From Methanosarcina sp. ERenArc_MAG2 (lineage in GTDB: Archaea > Halobacteriota > Methanosarcinia > Methanosarcinales > Methanosarcinaceae): a stretch of DNA of 64,000 nucleotides. Positions 42,126 through 51,738 of the stretch are shown piece by piece. Within the stretch, counting starts at the first letter, position 1, and the number at the start of each line of letters is the position of its first letter. The notes below the pieces were generated by a model. The model was not told the DNA's origin. It saw only the letters and a list, made by a program, of their open reading frames with translations, and ran no database searches. The stretch covers positions 434,001-498,000 of the forward strand of contig JAMXHR010000002.1 of assembly GCA_023955635.1 (NCBI GenBank), in the 5' to 3' direction. Both the position numbers and the translations under genes were made by a program.

Positions 42126-42932
42126 GGAAGGGAATTACTATGATTTCCTTTTTTCTTAAATCTTGGTGTTCTTTATTTTCATCAAGAGTATCTGGATCTT
42201 GTAAGAAAATACCTAATACCTCCTGAATGTCTCTTTGGAAAGTCAAAGTTCAGGTAGACACTCTAATTTTCTCTTCATGGGCCAGTTTTACAAAATTAGT
42301 CGATCTCCTATTTACAACTGGTAAAGGCAGTTCTTTTCTAAAATATTTAATATTTTAAATCTATAGTCACGCCTGTAATTATTGCAACAAAAACAATTTA
42401 GTAGCTCATTGAGTTGTTGCATTATTTAGCCTCGTGACTATAAGTGTGACTTAATTTGCTCAGTTTAGAATTCTGTATACCCTTTATTTTCTGAACCCGA
42501 TGTCTGTTCCATAGTTATAGGTATACTTATAAGAAAAAAGTAACTCACCCTTATTTCCATCCCCATGGTATTCTGTATATTATATTAATCCTATTTTATA
42601 TATTAGGATTTTTGTGGCTGAACTCAGAAACAAGATTCCACAAAGCAATTAAATGAGTAAAATTAGTACTTTAGTTACTTCACCTGCAGGTCTATTTTTC
42701 CCCACTTATACTTTAGATTTCCAACTTTTTCTGTGCTAAGACCTATGGCCTTTGCTTCCTTTATAAGCGTTCGACCAGGTTCTTCTCGATGTTCCAGATC
42801 TGGAACGTCAGCATATAAGGATCAGACTTCTGGGATCTCTCTATTTTTCGCGTGTCTCCAACAATTGGTCTTCCACTAATTCTTGATTGATGTTTTCATG
42901 ATCTAATTTTGGCACTGTTAACTAAATATAGT
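42126..42932. other. Intergenic with a possible coding remnant
   Basis: This contains the 73-bp foldback (below). On the minus strand at about 42810-42690 a frame reads PGRTLIKEAKAIGLSTEKVGNLKYKWGKIDLQ, which looks protein-like but I do not recognise it. A 22-bp tandem duplication of the IS1-like terminus starts at 42911. Confidence 0.45.
42366..42438. repeat. 73-bp foldback element
   Basis: An almost continuous inverted repeat: outer arms GTCACG/CGTGAC, inner arms TGCAACAA/TTGTTGCA, flanked by TA on both sides. It could be a small MITE or a stable RNA hairpin. Only one copy is present here. Confidence 0.6.
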
Positions 42933-43671
42933 GGCACTGTTAACTAAATATAGTTAACTCATTATTTCTATATTTCATTAAGAGAATAACTGAGTACTTT
43001 AGCATTTCAAGACTCTTAGTATAACACTTTGTCTTTCTTCTCAATCTTGCCAGAAAGTGCCTAACTATGCTGTTATACCCTTCAACAGTGTACGTTTCTG
43101 CTTTGGATTGAGTATGAATTTTATCTGGAACGAACTCTGCATATGCCCTCCAGTGATCAGTCATCACTTTTTCAATCTCTTTTTCCTTTAACTTTTCCCA
43201 GAGTTTTTGTCCAGTTTCTGTCCCTCTGCTACCAAAAGAGCAGTTGATGAACTTTTTCCCAACTCTATCAACAGCAATCCAGATCCAGCAATATTTTTTT
43301 GTTACCGATGTAAGTGTGCATCTCATCCATTTCAACAATAGAGATCTCATTTTCGCTTTTTAGTTCTTCTAACTCCTGACCAAATTTCTTTATCCATTTT
43401 TGGATAGAAACATGACTTACCCCCAAAAAACGCCCTATTGACCGAAATCCCAATCCTTCAAGATAGAGTTGTAAAGCCTGTCTCTTAACAGATGCGGAAC
43501 TAGCAGTTGATTTTAGCTCTACTGAATAATTATATCCACAATCAGAGCATTTGTAGCGTTGACGGCCATTAACTTTACCATTCTTATTATGATCGAGACT
43601 CTTACATCTTGGGCAGTTCATCAAGAGATATAAGTTCTCATAATATATATCAGTATTTAGGTACCAATGCC
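42933..43671 (-). mobile_element. IS1-like element (739 bp)
   Basis: The inverted repeats GGCACTGTTAACTAAATA and GGCATTGGTACCTAAATA differ at three of 18 positions. The left terminus is tandemly duplicated (a 22-bp unit at 42911 and 42933). No clear 8-9 bp target duplication is seen, so one flank has been altered. Confidence 0.82.
42940..43624 (-). CDS. IS1-like transposase, InsA/InsB-type frames
   Basis: Frame A (43624-43268): zinc finger CPRCKSLDHNKNG and CSDCGYNY, helix-turn-helix GFRSIGRFLGVSHVSIQKWIKKF, and VEMDEMHTYIGNKK. Frame B (43350-42940): YCWIWIAVDRVGKKF, VMTDHWRAYAEFVP and VEGYNSIVRHFLARLRRKT. The frames meet at an A7 run (43294-43300). One base fewer, or a +1 or -2 shift, gives a continuous protein of about 228 aa. 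This differs from the canonical -1 shift of IS1, so the mechanism is unclear. Confidence 0.82.
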
Positions 43672-43817
43672 AAATTAACTATTATATTTATATAGTTTTT
43701 CAAAAAAGCAATATAGTTTCATGGAGTGATAGTCACCATAGAAGAAAGAAAATAGCGAAAGGTATATACAATAAAAATTTATGTTTTAATTCCCTTCGAA
43801 TCATATTGGTGATAGAT

Positions 43818-44135
43818 ATGACAATAGAAAACCTTAAAGAAATGTGCGATAAATTTGACGAGTCCTTTGAACTTGAAGGTGGAAAGCACAAGCGGTTAGT
43901 TGAGAAACTTCTCCCGCAAATAGAAGCTGCATATCTCGAAAATAAAGACTCCAGTGAAGCTGACTGGCTTGTCTGGATGTACGGAAAACTTGCAGAAGGC
44001 GAAGGTAATCAGGAAATGCTCTCAAAATACGCAGAAATCCGCGAGGAATCTGATGAATATGTCAGAAATGCTGCATCCGAATTCAAATTATTTTCGTTAT
44101 ATGATGTTATAATGCTGAAAACCGATCAAGTATGA
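43818..44135 (+). CDS. Hypothetical small acidic protein
   Basis: 105-aa, helix-rich, acidic protein (MTIENLKEMCDKFDESFELEGG, DWLVWMYGKLAEGEGNQ). The ATG at 43818 has GGTGAT upstream; the frame is open for four more codons. No membrane segment or recognised domain. It stands between an IS and the BASS transporter. Function unknown. Confidence 0.65.
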   Translation: MTIENLKEMCDKFDESFELEGGKHKRLVEKLLPQIEAAYLENKDSSEADWLVWMYGKLAEGEGNQEMLSKYAEIREESDEYVRNAASEFKLFSLYDVIMLKTDQV

Positions 44136-44187
44136 TACTTTGGTGAGTTAAATCAAATTTACAGCATAATAAGATACTAATTTATTA

Positions 44188-44217
44188 GATTCTGTTCCAA
44201 AATTCAGTTATTTTTGG
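44188..44217. repeat. Diverged solo end of the 199-bp MITE
   Basis: About 24 of 30 bases match one terminus of the 199-bp MITE (GATTCTGTTCCAAAATTCAG). The rest of the element is missing. It lies immediately 3' of the BASS transporter gene. Confidence 0.45.
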
Positions 44218-44234
44218 TGAAATCCGGAAAGATT

Positions 44235-45224
44235 TCACCCCAACTTTTTACTGTAAATGCCCACTTTTGCGGGCACCCCACTTTTATCCTTTTTATCGAT
44301 ATCGGATACACCTGTTTTTGACCAGTGACCCGCAAGGAAAGCTCCTGAAAGGTTGTGCCATATGCTGAAAATTGCACCCGGAAGTGCTGCAACAGCAGTA
44401 AAGTGTTTTATTGCAAGGGCAACACTCAGGCCGGAGTTTTGCATTCCTGTAGCGATTGCCAGAGTCCGTGCTTCTATTTCACTGAGTTTCAGAGCCTTTG
44501 CAACCAAGTAGCCCCCTGCAAGGCCAAGCCCATTATGCAGTATTACCGCAAGCAGGACTAACGAACCGCTCTGTTTTAGATTCGCACTATTTGCCCCTAT
44601 AATCACAGCAATAATTATAACTATGGCAGCAGCTGAAATTGCCGGAAAGATATCTCTGACTGCTCTTATCTGTTTTTCAAAGAAATAACTGATTGCAAGC
44701 CCTAGCACTACAGGCACGATTACTACATTTACAACACTTATGAGCATGCCCATAACATCGACTTCCACAGTCTGCCCTATAAAGACCCATGTAAGGAACG
44801 GAGTTGCCAGAAAAGCCAGCAAGGTGGAGACCGAAGTAAGGACTATTGAAAGAGCCACATCCCCTTTTGCAAGATAACAGATTACATTGGAAGCCGTGCC
44901 TCCAGGACAACAGCCCAGCAGGATAACACCTGTCATAAGATCGGCAGGTAGTCTTAGAACCAGACAGACTAGCCATGCGGACAGGGGCATAATGGTGTAC
45001 TTCATTACAGTGCCCAGAAAAATAACAGAAGGCCTTTTTAACACTTCAAGGAAGCTGTCCACCGAGAGAGTAACTCCCATCCCGAGCATAATCAGGCTTA
45101 AAAATGGTACAATAAGACCTTGATGTGGGGCGAAGTATTCAGGATAAACATATGCGATAGCAGACAAAATTACTGCCCAGAGGGGAAATAATGATGTGAA
45201 ATTTTTAAGAATTTTTTTATACAC
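44235..45224 (-). CDS. Bile acid:sodium symporter (BASS) family transporter
   Basis: 329-aa membrane protein with about ten helices. Family signatures are LLGCCPGGTASNVICYLAKGD and IATGMQNSGLSVALA, which line the substrate and sodium site. A GTG start at 45224 with GGTGAG upstream. Prokaryotic members carry organic anions such as pantoate or pyruvate-type acids; the substrate here is unknown. The C-terminal tail is short and basic. Confidence 0.92.
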   Translation of the reverse strand: MYKKILKNFTSLFPLWAVILSAIAYVYPEYFAPHQGLIVPFLSLIMLGMGVTLSVDSFLEVLKRPSVIFLGTVMKYTIMPLSAWLVCLVLRLPADLMTGVILLGCCPGGTASNVICYLAKGDVALSIVLTSVSTLLAFLATPFLTWVFIGQTVEVDVMGMLISVVNVVIVPVVLGLAISYFFEKQIRAVRDIFPAISAAAIVIIIAVIIGANSANLKQSGSLVLLAVILHNGLGLAGGYLVAKALKLSEIEARTLAIATGMQNSGLSVALAIKHFTAVAALPGAIFSIWHNLSGAFLAGHWSKTGVSDIDKKDKSGVPAKVGIYSKKLG

Positions 45225-46141
45225 TGTCTCACCAGATTTACAGGAGAAGGATCGTGCCTGAAGCTTAAGTAAGAGAAATCAATTAGTGAGATTCTAATAA
45301 AGTAGATTCTCACTAATCATGTAAATTATAAACAGCCCTTCATTCGTTCAAAATGCCTTGCAGAATTAAAAATAAAGAACTGAATATAAATATCAATAAA
45401 AAATAAATAAAATTATCATTTAAAAATATATCCATATCTTTACGATAAATAATATAACTTTACTTAATTTTGAAATAGCATGTATATGTAATATAAACTC
45501 TGTTTGTGGCTGGGCTGTAAAGTAAACATCACCTTAACCAAATTTAAGAAATATTGATAAACTTTGAATAAAATTGGGAATTTTGAGAAAATAACTGCCG
45601 GAATTCACAGTTAAATGTATTTGAGATACCAAAATTGCTATCAATTAGTTCATTTATGAGTACCTGAATAGTTACGGCGAATCAAAACAAACCCAACAAG
45701 CGACTCCAGCTGGCACACTGCAAGTGGGCCACTGACTCAGGTAGTTTGTACTTCCCTTCAAGAACCGGAACTAACACCCACATCGAGCGGACTGGCGATA
45801 AGTGGCGTTTCGCTTGCCTCTTCCCTGCTGCTCATATTGGGCGTTCACCGGAAGAGAAAAAAGGAACTATTCAGCTACCTATGTTTCTAACTCATTTTTC
45901 ACATAAATTTAATGGTTAGTTTTTCAAATTGGTTAATATAAAAATTACCAGATTATTTTGGGGGTTATACCCATGCTTTCAGCGGGGTCTTGACAAAACA
46001 AAAAGAACGCAGTCTAATGGGAGCATGAACTAAATTGAATGGAAGTAGTACGCTTAATCTGAAACTTTTGAAAACAAGGGAATTTAGTTCAGGGGTTGTT
46101 TTACTTAACTAACCGCCTGAAACAAAGGAGGTAAGTAATAA
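45225..46141. other. Intergenic with a surface-protein C-terminal remnant
   Basis: Mostly AT-rich. At about 45757-45905 on the plus strand a frame reads ELTPTSSGLAISGVSLASSLLLILG followed by HRKRKK: a hydrophobic helix with a basic end, like the C-terminal anchor of an archaeal surface protein. The rest of that gene is missing. The promoter of the AHSA1-like gene should lie at the right end. Confidence 0.45.
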
Positions 46142-46648
46142 ATGACAAAAGCAAATCAAGATGTTGGGGAGCTGGAGCTTGTCAGTACGCGAATCTTTGA
46201 CGCGCCGCGGAAGCTTGTTTGGAAGTATTGGATCGATCCCGAGTATTTCATGCGCTGGTGGGGACCAAAAGACTTCACTGCGCCTGTCATCAAGATCGAT
46301 TTCCGCGTGGGTGGCAAGTATCTTTGGTGCATGCGCTCGCCCGAGGACCAGGATTACTGGAGCACAGGCATCTATCGAGAAATTGTCGAGCCGGAGCGGA
46401 TCGTCTACACCGATTCGTTTTCGGATGCGAAAGGTAACGTGGTCCCGGCTTCGCACTACGGAATGAGCGGAGACTGGCCGTCAGAGCTACTGGTGACTGT
46501 AACGTTCGAAGAACATGAAGGTAAGACCAAGCTCACCCTGCTGCATGTCGGTATCCCGGAAGGCGAAAATCGTGAATCGGCTAAGGCTGGCTGGAACGAA
46601 TCCCTCGACAAGCTTGCCGAAGAGCTGGAAAAGGAGAAATCATCCTGA
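46142..46648 (+). CDS. SRPBCC/AHSA1-family protein
   Basis: 168 aa. It shows the helix-grip fold of the activator-of-Hsp90-ATPase-like group: RIFDAPRKLVWKYWIDPEYFMRWWGPKDF near the N-terminus and VTVTFEEHEGKTKLTLLHVG near the C-terminus. A perfect AAAGGAGG precedes the ATG. The GC content is visibly higher than in the surroundings, and the downstream 250 bp share this, which suggests import from a bacterium. Such proteins bind hydrophobic ligands; no specific function can be given. Confidence 0.88.
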   Translation: MTKANQDVGELELVSTRIFDAPRKLVWKYWIDPEYFMRWWGPKDFTAPVIKIDFRVGGKYLWCMRSPEDQDYWSTGIYREIVEPERIVYTDSFSDAKGNVVPASHYGMSGDWPSELLVTVTFEEHEGKTKLTLLHVGIPEGENRESAKAGWNESLDKLAEELEKEKSS

Positions 46649-46768
46649 GAAAGAGCATGATCAACCGGAAAGATTCCACCCCGGGCTCCTCGTAGGAATG
46701 GAGAACTTGAAACCCGAAAACCTGGCTGGGACCCCGTGGCAAGAGGAGTAAGCCCCGGATAACGCCGA

Positions 46769-46908
46769 ATCCGGAAGATTGGCCGACGCTGATCGCAAAG
46801 GTAAAGCAACTGAATCTGCATATCCCGGACTGGCCAGCCGAGACAATTCAGGCGATCAAGACGCCCACCCTGGCCATAATCGGAGATTCCGATATCGTAC
46901 ACCCTTGA
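46769..46908 (+). pseudogene. Alpha/beta hydrolase, internal fragment
   Basis: Reads LNLHIPDWPAETIQAIKTPTLAIIGDSDIVHP: the strand and catalytic Asp region of an alpha/beta hydrolase. Both the N-terminal part and the His-containing end are missing. High GC like the AHSA1 gene just upstream, so both probably arrived together. Confidence 0.6.
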
Positions 46909-46915
46909 GAGACTT

Positions 46916-47155
46916 TTAAGCTTCAATAAGATTAACAGACATGCCAGAATGTACTCCTGCAATTAAATGTGTATCCCAATCAAGGCAATACCAGAACCTG
47001 TTTTGTCTACCTTCAAAATAAATCCTGGTTTCGTCAGCATAGAATTGTTGTCCAGAGTATGACCTTGCTTTTCTATAAATTGGCAGACTTTCCTTTTTCC
47101 CTTCTCGCATACCGACTTGCAACCTATATATACAGGCTCTGCGGATACAATGCCC
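46916..47155 (-). pseudogene. Transposase fragment (IS6/IS240-like DDE)
   Basis: Two minus-strand frames read parts of one DDE domain: SWGIVSAEPVYIGCK and, in the other, YADETRIYFEGRQNRFWYCLDWDTHLIAGVHSG. The DET and LDWDT motifs fit an IS6/IS240-like or related integrase fold. It is truncated at both ends and frame-shifted. It abuts the start of the S4/FtsJ gene and may have replaced its native upstream region. Confidence 0.55.
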
Positions 47156-47156
47156 C

Positions 47157-47892
47157 ATGAGACTGGATGCATACCTTGTAGAGATGGGACATTTCAAGTC
47201 AAGGGGCGAGCCAAAACTGCCATTCTTGCCGGAAATGTTAAGGTCAATGGCACGACGGTAACAAAAGCCTCGAAGGACGTGTCCACAGATGACGTAATTA
47301 AAGTCGCTGAGGGCCTGGACCAGCCTCAGGGTTATTTTAAACTCCAGCTTGTTCAGAAGGAAAGCAGCATTCTTAAACCAGGAGACAGGGTTCTTGACCT
47401 TGGGTCCAGCGCAGGTGGATTTCTCCTTTTTGCGTCAGAGATTGCAGGCCATGTAAAAGGTATAGAATTCAGCCGGGACTTCAGGAGCGAACTTGGAAAA
47501 ATCGCATATGAGAGGGAAAACGTTGAGGTAATGTTCGGAGACGCCTTTACCGTACCGCTGAATATACTTTCAGAAGAGCCAGTCGATGTTATTCTTTCGG
47601 ACATGACCATGGAACCTGAAAACTCCATTAAGGCTCTTTCTAGAGTGCTACCCCTGCTGAAAGAAGGGGGAAAACTGCTTCAAGTAATCAAAATTCAAAA
47701 AAGAAAAATCCCAAGCCCATCCTGAACAGAATAGAGAATCTGGGACTTGAAATTCAGCAGGTTATTAAATCGGAAAAACAGGAAATTTATGTGGTAGCGA
47801 GAAAACTCCTGCCCAAAGAAAAAGAGCTGTCCGAAGAAAAAGAGCCGACCGGAGAGGAAGAGTTCAGAGGTATCGAAACGGATGAACGCTGA
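47157..47892 (+). CDS. S4-domain FtsJ-like rRNA methyltransferase (TlyA-like)
   Basis: N-terminal S4 RNA-binding domain (MRLDAYLVEMGHFKSRGRAK, GNVKVNGTTVTKAS) followed by an FtsJ/RrmJ-type methyltransferase (DRVLDLGSSAGGFLLFA, VDVILSDMTMEP). Probably a 2'-O-ribose methyltransferase acting on rRNA. The frame is one base short at the G run 47203-47206 and again at the A run 47697-47702. Restoring both gives about 245 aa with a Glu-rich tail ending IETDER. It overlaps the DUF2119 gene by about 10 nt, so they are co-translated. Confidence 0.85.
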
Positions 47893-48532
47893 TGGAATAG
47901 AAGGTTCCCTTCCTGATAAGCATGAATGCACAGATACGTACGCAGGTCTCGGGATGAAGATTTACGGCAGTGGAAGGCCAGTCCGCCTCTTTGTTGCGGG
48001 TCTGCACGGGGAGGAATGGAAAGATACAACTGAAATCCTGAAGAATATCAAGCCTCCTAAAACCGGTACTCTGGCCCTGATCCCGCTTGTAGACCACGGA
48101 AAATACGTCTCAACCCTGAATCCGAATTACTATTCAGGAACAGGCAAAAAAATCCTCAAAGCGATTGAAAAGTTAAAACCTGAAATTTACATCGAGCTTC
48201 ATTCCTATTCCAGGGAAAACCTTGAAAAACTTGCAGGGAAGAACAGGCTTGAACTGATCGGAGTGCCTGCGTATAGCATCCTGAAAGAAGGAGTGCTGCT
48301 TGGCTCGGTCTCTCCGTGGGTCCGGAAAAAGAATTTTTCCAGGGAAGCCCTCTGCCTTTCTTTTGAGCTTCAGAAAGGGAATGTGAAATCAAGAAAATTT
48401 ACCACCCATATGCTTGAAATCCTCAAGGAAACTCAATCAAGGGATGAATTCATCGAATACCTGAAAAAAGAATTTCCTGCCCAGGCCAAAAAGGCAATCG
48501 AAGACTATCAGCGGTTTTACGGAGAAATATAA
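47882..48532 (+). CDS. DUF2119-family protein, M14-like candidate
   Basis: 216 aa, a family I know only from archaea, mainly methanogens. The arrangement VAGLHGEEWKDTTEIL (H-x-x-E), IYIELHSYS (His) and CLSFELQKG (Glu) parallels the zinc ligands and catalytic Glu of M14 carboxypeptidase / aspartoacylase-like enzymes. A metal-dependent hydrolase is therefore plausible (inference). It starts inside the end of the S4/FtsJ methyltransferase gene. Confidence 0.82.
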   Translation: MNADGIEGSLPDKHECTDTYAGLGMKIYGSGRPVRLFVAGLHGEEWKDTTEILKNIKPPKTGTLALIPLVDHGKYVSTLNPNYYSGTGKKILKAIEKLKPEIYIELHSYSRENLEKLAGKNRLELIGVPAYSILKEGVLLGSVSPWVRKKNFSREALCLSFELQKGNVKSRKFTTHMLEILKETQSRDEFIEYLKKEFPAQAKKAIEDYQRFYGEI

Positions 48533-48554
48533 TACAATCCCGAAATTTGAAGTA

Positions 48555-48636
48555 GTGTCGAGTCAACAGCAAAATGTCGTATAAAATCAATTGCAACTAT
48601 TCAGAATCGTTAAATCGTTGAGGATTGACGCGACAG
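48555..48636. mobile_element. 82-bp MITE, copy 2 (inverted)
   Basis: TA-flanked, reverse orientation to 17319-17400, with three mismatches over 82 bp. It lies between DUF2119 and the thermosome gene in a convergent spacer. Confidence 0.88.
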
Positions 48637-48779
48637 TAGGCTTTTATCCTTATTTTGCAAGTCTTCAGCTCGGAATCCATTTTCAGGAATGCCTGCTCTT
48701 TTTCTCAAAGCCTTCAGAGAGTTCCACCTTGCTTTCGCACCATTACATCCAGAAGAACTTGCGTTATATATTCCTCTAT

Positions 48780-48880
48780 AAATAAGCGAGTGAAACGGGT
48801 AGCGCATCGTCGAGCCGGAACTCTAATGACCGAAAAGGACAGCGCACTGCAGAGCCGCAACTCTGCAAGTGCAACCTGAG
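48780..48880. repeat. Dispersed intergenic repeat, copy 3 (diverged)
   Basis: Shares AGCGAGTGAAACGG and the GAGCCGCAACTCTGC tail with the copy at 18951-19105, but is otherwise rearranged. Confidence 0.6.
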
Positions 48881-48945
48881 CTGCAGAATAGAACCTGCAG
48901 TTTTCCTTATCCAAATGTATGATCTGATTTTCTAAAAGCTCAGGT

Positions 48946-50589
48946 TTACCTGCGCATGTTAAGCTGAGGGGCTGACATGCCATCGTAGGTACTTGCCATG
49001 TGCTCGGGTTTGACGTCGGGCATGGAGGAACTCTGTGCACGGAGTATATCGTCCACACGGAGCACCATTACCGCAGCTTCTGAACCTGCTTTGATGGAGT
49101 TTACCTTAACCCTGAGAGGATCAACTATACCTTTCTCAAACATGTCTTCTGCAGCGCCTGTGTTGATGTTTAAGCCTGCGTTTTTGTTTTCTGCATGTTT
49201 TGCCCTGAGGTTCACTATAGAGTTAATAGTGTCAAGACCTCCATTTCGGGCAATTGTCCTCGGGATTTCGTCAAGGGCATCTGCAAAAGCTCTGATTGCC
49301 ATCTGCTCACGCCCGCCTATGCTGGAAGCATATGAGCGAAGTTCGAGCGCAACTTCGATCTCCGAAGCCCCGCCGCCTGCAACAACTTTGCCGTCTTCTA
49401 CCACACATTTCACTACCCTGAGGGCATCATCAATTGCACGTTCCACGTTGTCAACCACGTGTTCGGTTCCGCCGCGAATGACAATTGATACGGATTTTGC
49501 ACCCTTGCAGTCTCTGAGGTAGGTTTTACCCTGGTCGCCATCCCGGTCCTGTTCAAGGAGCCCTGCATGCCCGAGTTCTTTATCAGTCAGTTCCCTGATA
49601 TTCCGGACAGGCCTTCCGCCTGTGGCGTCTGCAAGGTGCTGCATGTCCTCACTCTTAACCCTGCGAGTGGCATAAATTCCCCTGCTCTGCAGGTAGGCTG
49701 CGATCTTGTCATCCATACCCTTGGAACAGAAGACAGCATTTGCACCTGCCCTGATAATGTAATCAGCCATTTCGAAGAGGGCTGCTTCCTCCTGCTTTAC
49801 AAAACTCTCAATCTCCCCTACCGTGGTGATCTGAAGTTTTGCTTTGTTTGCAGTCTTGGCGACTTCCATGGGCGTATCGATCAGAGCGATATTAGGGTTC
49901 TGAATCCTGAGAGGGAATTCTTTATCCAGGGCAACCTTATCGATTACGATCCCCTCGACGAACTCTGTATCTTCAGTCTTGCCGCCGATGTCGTTTGTAA
50001 TGATGATGTTTTTAAGGTCCGCTATTCCCCTCTCGCTGATAGCAAGAACGGCATCCACGCAAAGTTCAGCAATCAAACGGTTGTATTTTTCGGAAGCCTT
50101 GCCCGTAATAGAGGTTCTGGCAACTTCTATAAGCATCTTCTTTTCGTCCTCGCCAGTTGAGACTGCAAGGTTCTCGAAAATTTCAACAGCCTTATCGGCT
50201 GCAAGTCTGTATCCTTTAATAATAACTGTAGGGTGAACCCCACTGTCAATAAGGTTTTCTGCCTTTTCCAGCAGAGTGCCTGTGAACACAACAGCGCTTG
50301 TAGTACCGTCGCCTGCCGAGTTTTCAAGCGACTGTGCAACCTCAACTACCATTTTGGCTGCCGGGTGCTCGATGGACATGTCATGTAAGATGGTAGCACC
50401 ATCGTTTGTGATTGTGATATCCCCAATAGGATTGACAAGCATCTTGTCCATTCCTCTTGGTCCGAGCGTACTTTTGACTATGCTGGCCACTGCTTTTGCG
50501 GCCGCAATATTCATACTGAGCGCTTCTTTTCCTTTAGTCTCCTCTTTCCGAGGATCTATTATTATGATTGGCTGGCCACCTTTTTCCAT
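48946..50589 (-). CDS. Thermosome subunit (group II chaperonin)
   Basis: 547 aa, intact. ATP-dependent folding chaperone forming the double-ring thermosome in the cytoplasm. Signatures: [20 protein letters not shown], the nucleotide site [11 protein letters not shown], and the C-terminal domain [13 protein letters not shown]. The helical-protrusion region is present, and the C-terminus ends without a long Gly-Gly-Met tail. AAGGAGG lies 10 nt before the ATG. Methanosarcina species carry several paralogues; which one this is cannot be settled here. Confidence 0.96.
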   Translation of the reverse strand: MEKGGQPIIIIDPRKEETKGKEALSMNIAAAKAVASIVKSTLGPRGMDKMLVNPIGDITITNDGATILHDMSIEHPAAKMVVEVAQSLENSAGDGTTSAVVFTGTLLEKAENLIDSGVHPTVIIKGYRLAADKAVEIFENLAVSTGEDEKKMLIEVARTSITGKASEKYNRLIAELCVDAVLAISERGIADLKNIIITNDIGGKTEDTEFVEGIVIDKVALDKEFPLRIQNPNIALIDTPMEVAKTANKAKLQITTVGEIESFVKQEEAALFEMADYIIRAGANAVFCSKGMDDKIAAYLQSRGIYATRRVKSEDMQHLADATGGRPVRNIRELTDKELGHAGLLEQDRDGDQGKTYLRDCKGAKSVSIVIRGGTEHVVDNVERAIDDALRVVKCVVEDGKVVAGGGASEIEVALELRSYASSIGGREQMAIRAFADALDEIPRTIARNGGLDTINSIVNLRAKHAENKNAGLNINTGAAEDMFEKGIVDPLRVKVNSIKAGSEAAVMVLRVDDILRAQSSSMPDVKPEHMASTYDGMSAPQLNMRR

Positions 50590-50951
50590 CTAAACCAAAG
50601 CCTCCTTAAAATATGATATATGTATCGAAAAACTTTTACCGGATAATTTGAAGTCGTTTTTGGCTTACAGTCACTTTTAGCCCGATATCAGCCTGAAAAC
50701 GTGATTTCGTTAATTGCCTTATCTAAAGCAGTATTTGATCAGGAAATTACTGATAATACTTCTATAAAAACATACCGGGTATATGTCGATTCTGGAGGAT
50801 TAAATTCTGTTTCCGCATCAGATTCGGAAATAAATCCGAAAAAGCAGTTAATTATCTGCTATACTTTCCCTTGAAGTGTTTTTCTCCTCAATAATTCTAG
50901 AACGCCTGACCATCTTATGGTTATATCTAATTCAGCAACAATTTTGAACTG
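50590..50951 (-). promoter_or_regulatory. Thermosome promoter region
   Basis: On the minus strand an AT-rich box ATACATATATCATATTTT lies about 25-45 bp before the ATG, followed by AAGGAGG. It has the look of a TATA element with a short leader. The remaining 300 bp up to the end of rpiA contain no gene. Confidence 0.5.
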
Positions 50952-51650
50952 TTATTTCTTGACGATCTCCACTGATCCATCTTTTTTCCCAATATAGAGT
51001 TCATCCACATTGGAAAAAATTCCGTGCTCAATAACCCCAGGAATTGTAGAAAGTTTGAGGGCAAGACTTTCAGGGTCATTTATTACACAAAAATTCGAAT
51101 CAAGTACGAAGTTTCCGTTATCGGTTATCACAGGCCCGTCTTTTCGCAGAGCAAGCCTCAGTTCTGGCTTTCCTCCAAGGTTTCGTATCTTTTTGATCAC
51201 AAGTTCTTTTGCGAAAGGAAGAACTTCGACTGGTACGGCTTTATCAAGCTGCAAGCTCGTTTTTGATTCATCAGCTACAACCAGAAAACGTTTTGCTGAT
51301 ACCGATACGATCTTTTCCCGAGTATGGGCAGCTCCCCCTCCTTTGATTGCATACAGATTTGAATCTATCTGGTCAGCCCCATCAATAGCAATATCCAATT
51401 CCGGATGCTGGGCAAGGGTGGTCAGCGGGATGCCGGCTTCTATAGCAAGCATTTCGGACTGATATGAGGTGACAACACCCAGGATTTCAAGCCCTTCTTC
51501 CCTGACCCGCCTGCCGAGTTCCCTTATGGCATATGCAACTGTTGAGCCCGTTCCAAGCCCTACCACCATTCCCGGTTCTACAGTCCGGGACGCAGCAATG
51601 CCTGCTGCACGTTTTTCCGCGGAATCAGCGGATTTATTTCTTTCTGTCAT
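50952..51650 (-). CDS. rpiA: Ribose-5-phosphate isomerase A
   Basis: About 232 aa. Interconverts ribulose 5-phosphate and ribose 5-phosphate. Conserved motifs are [14 protein letters not shown] (phosphate loop), [11 protein letters not shown] (catalytic Asp residues) and [15 protein letters not shown] (Lys and Glu). The ATG at 51650 ([14 protein letters not shown]) has GAAGGGAAC upstream and matches the family start better than the extended frame. It lies about 90 bp downstream of aspS on the same strand. Confidence 0.95.
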   Translation of the reverse strand: MTERNKSADSAEKRAAGIAASRTVEPGMVVGLGTGSTVAYAIRELGRRVREEGLEILGVVTSYQSEMLAIEAGIPLTTLAQHPELDIAIDGADQIDSNLYAIKGGGAAHTREKIVSVSAKRFLVVADESKTSLQLDKAVPVEVLPFAKELVIKKIRNLGGKPELRLALRKDGPVITDNGNFVLDSNFCVINDPESLALKLSTIPGVIEHGIFSNVDELYIGKKDGSVEIVKK

Positions 51651-51738
51651 GCTATGTTCCCTTCCGGTCCGAATCCTAAAAACAGAATCATAAGGTCTGA
51701 AATTGGAAAAAACATTCAAAATTTAAAAAATTGGGATT

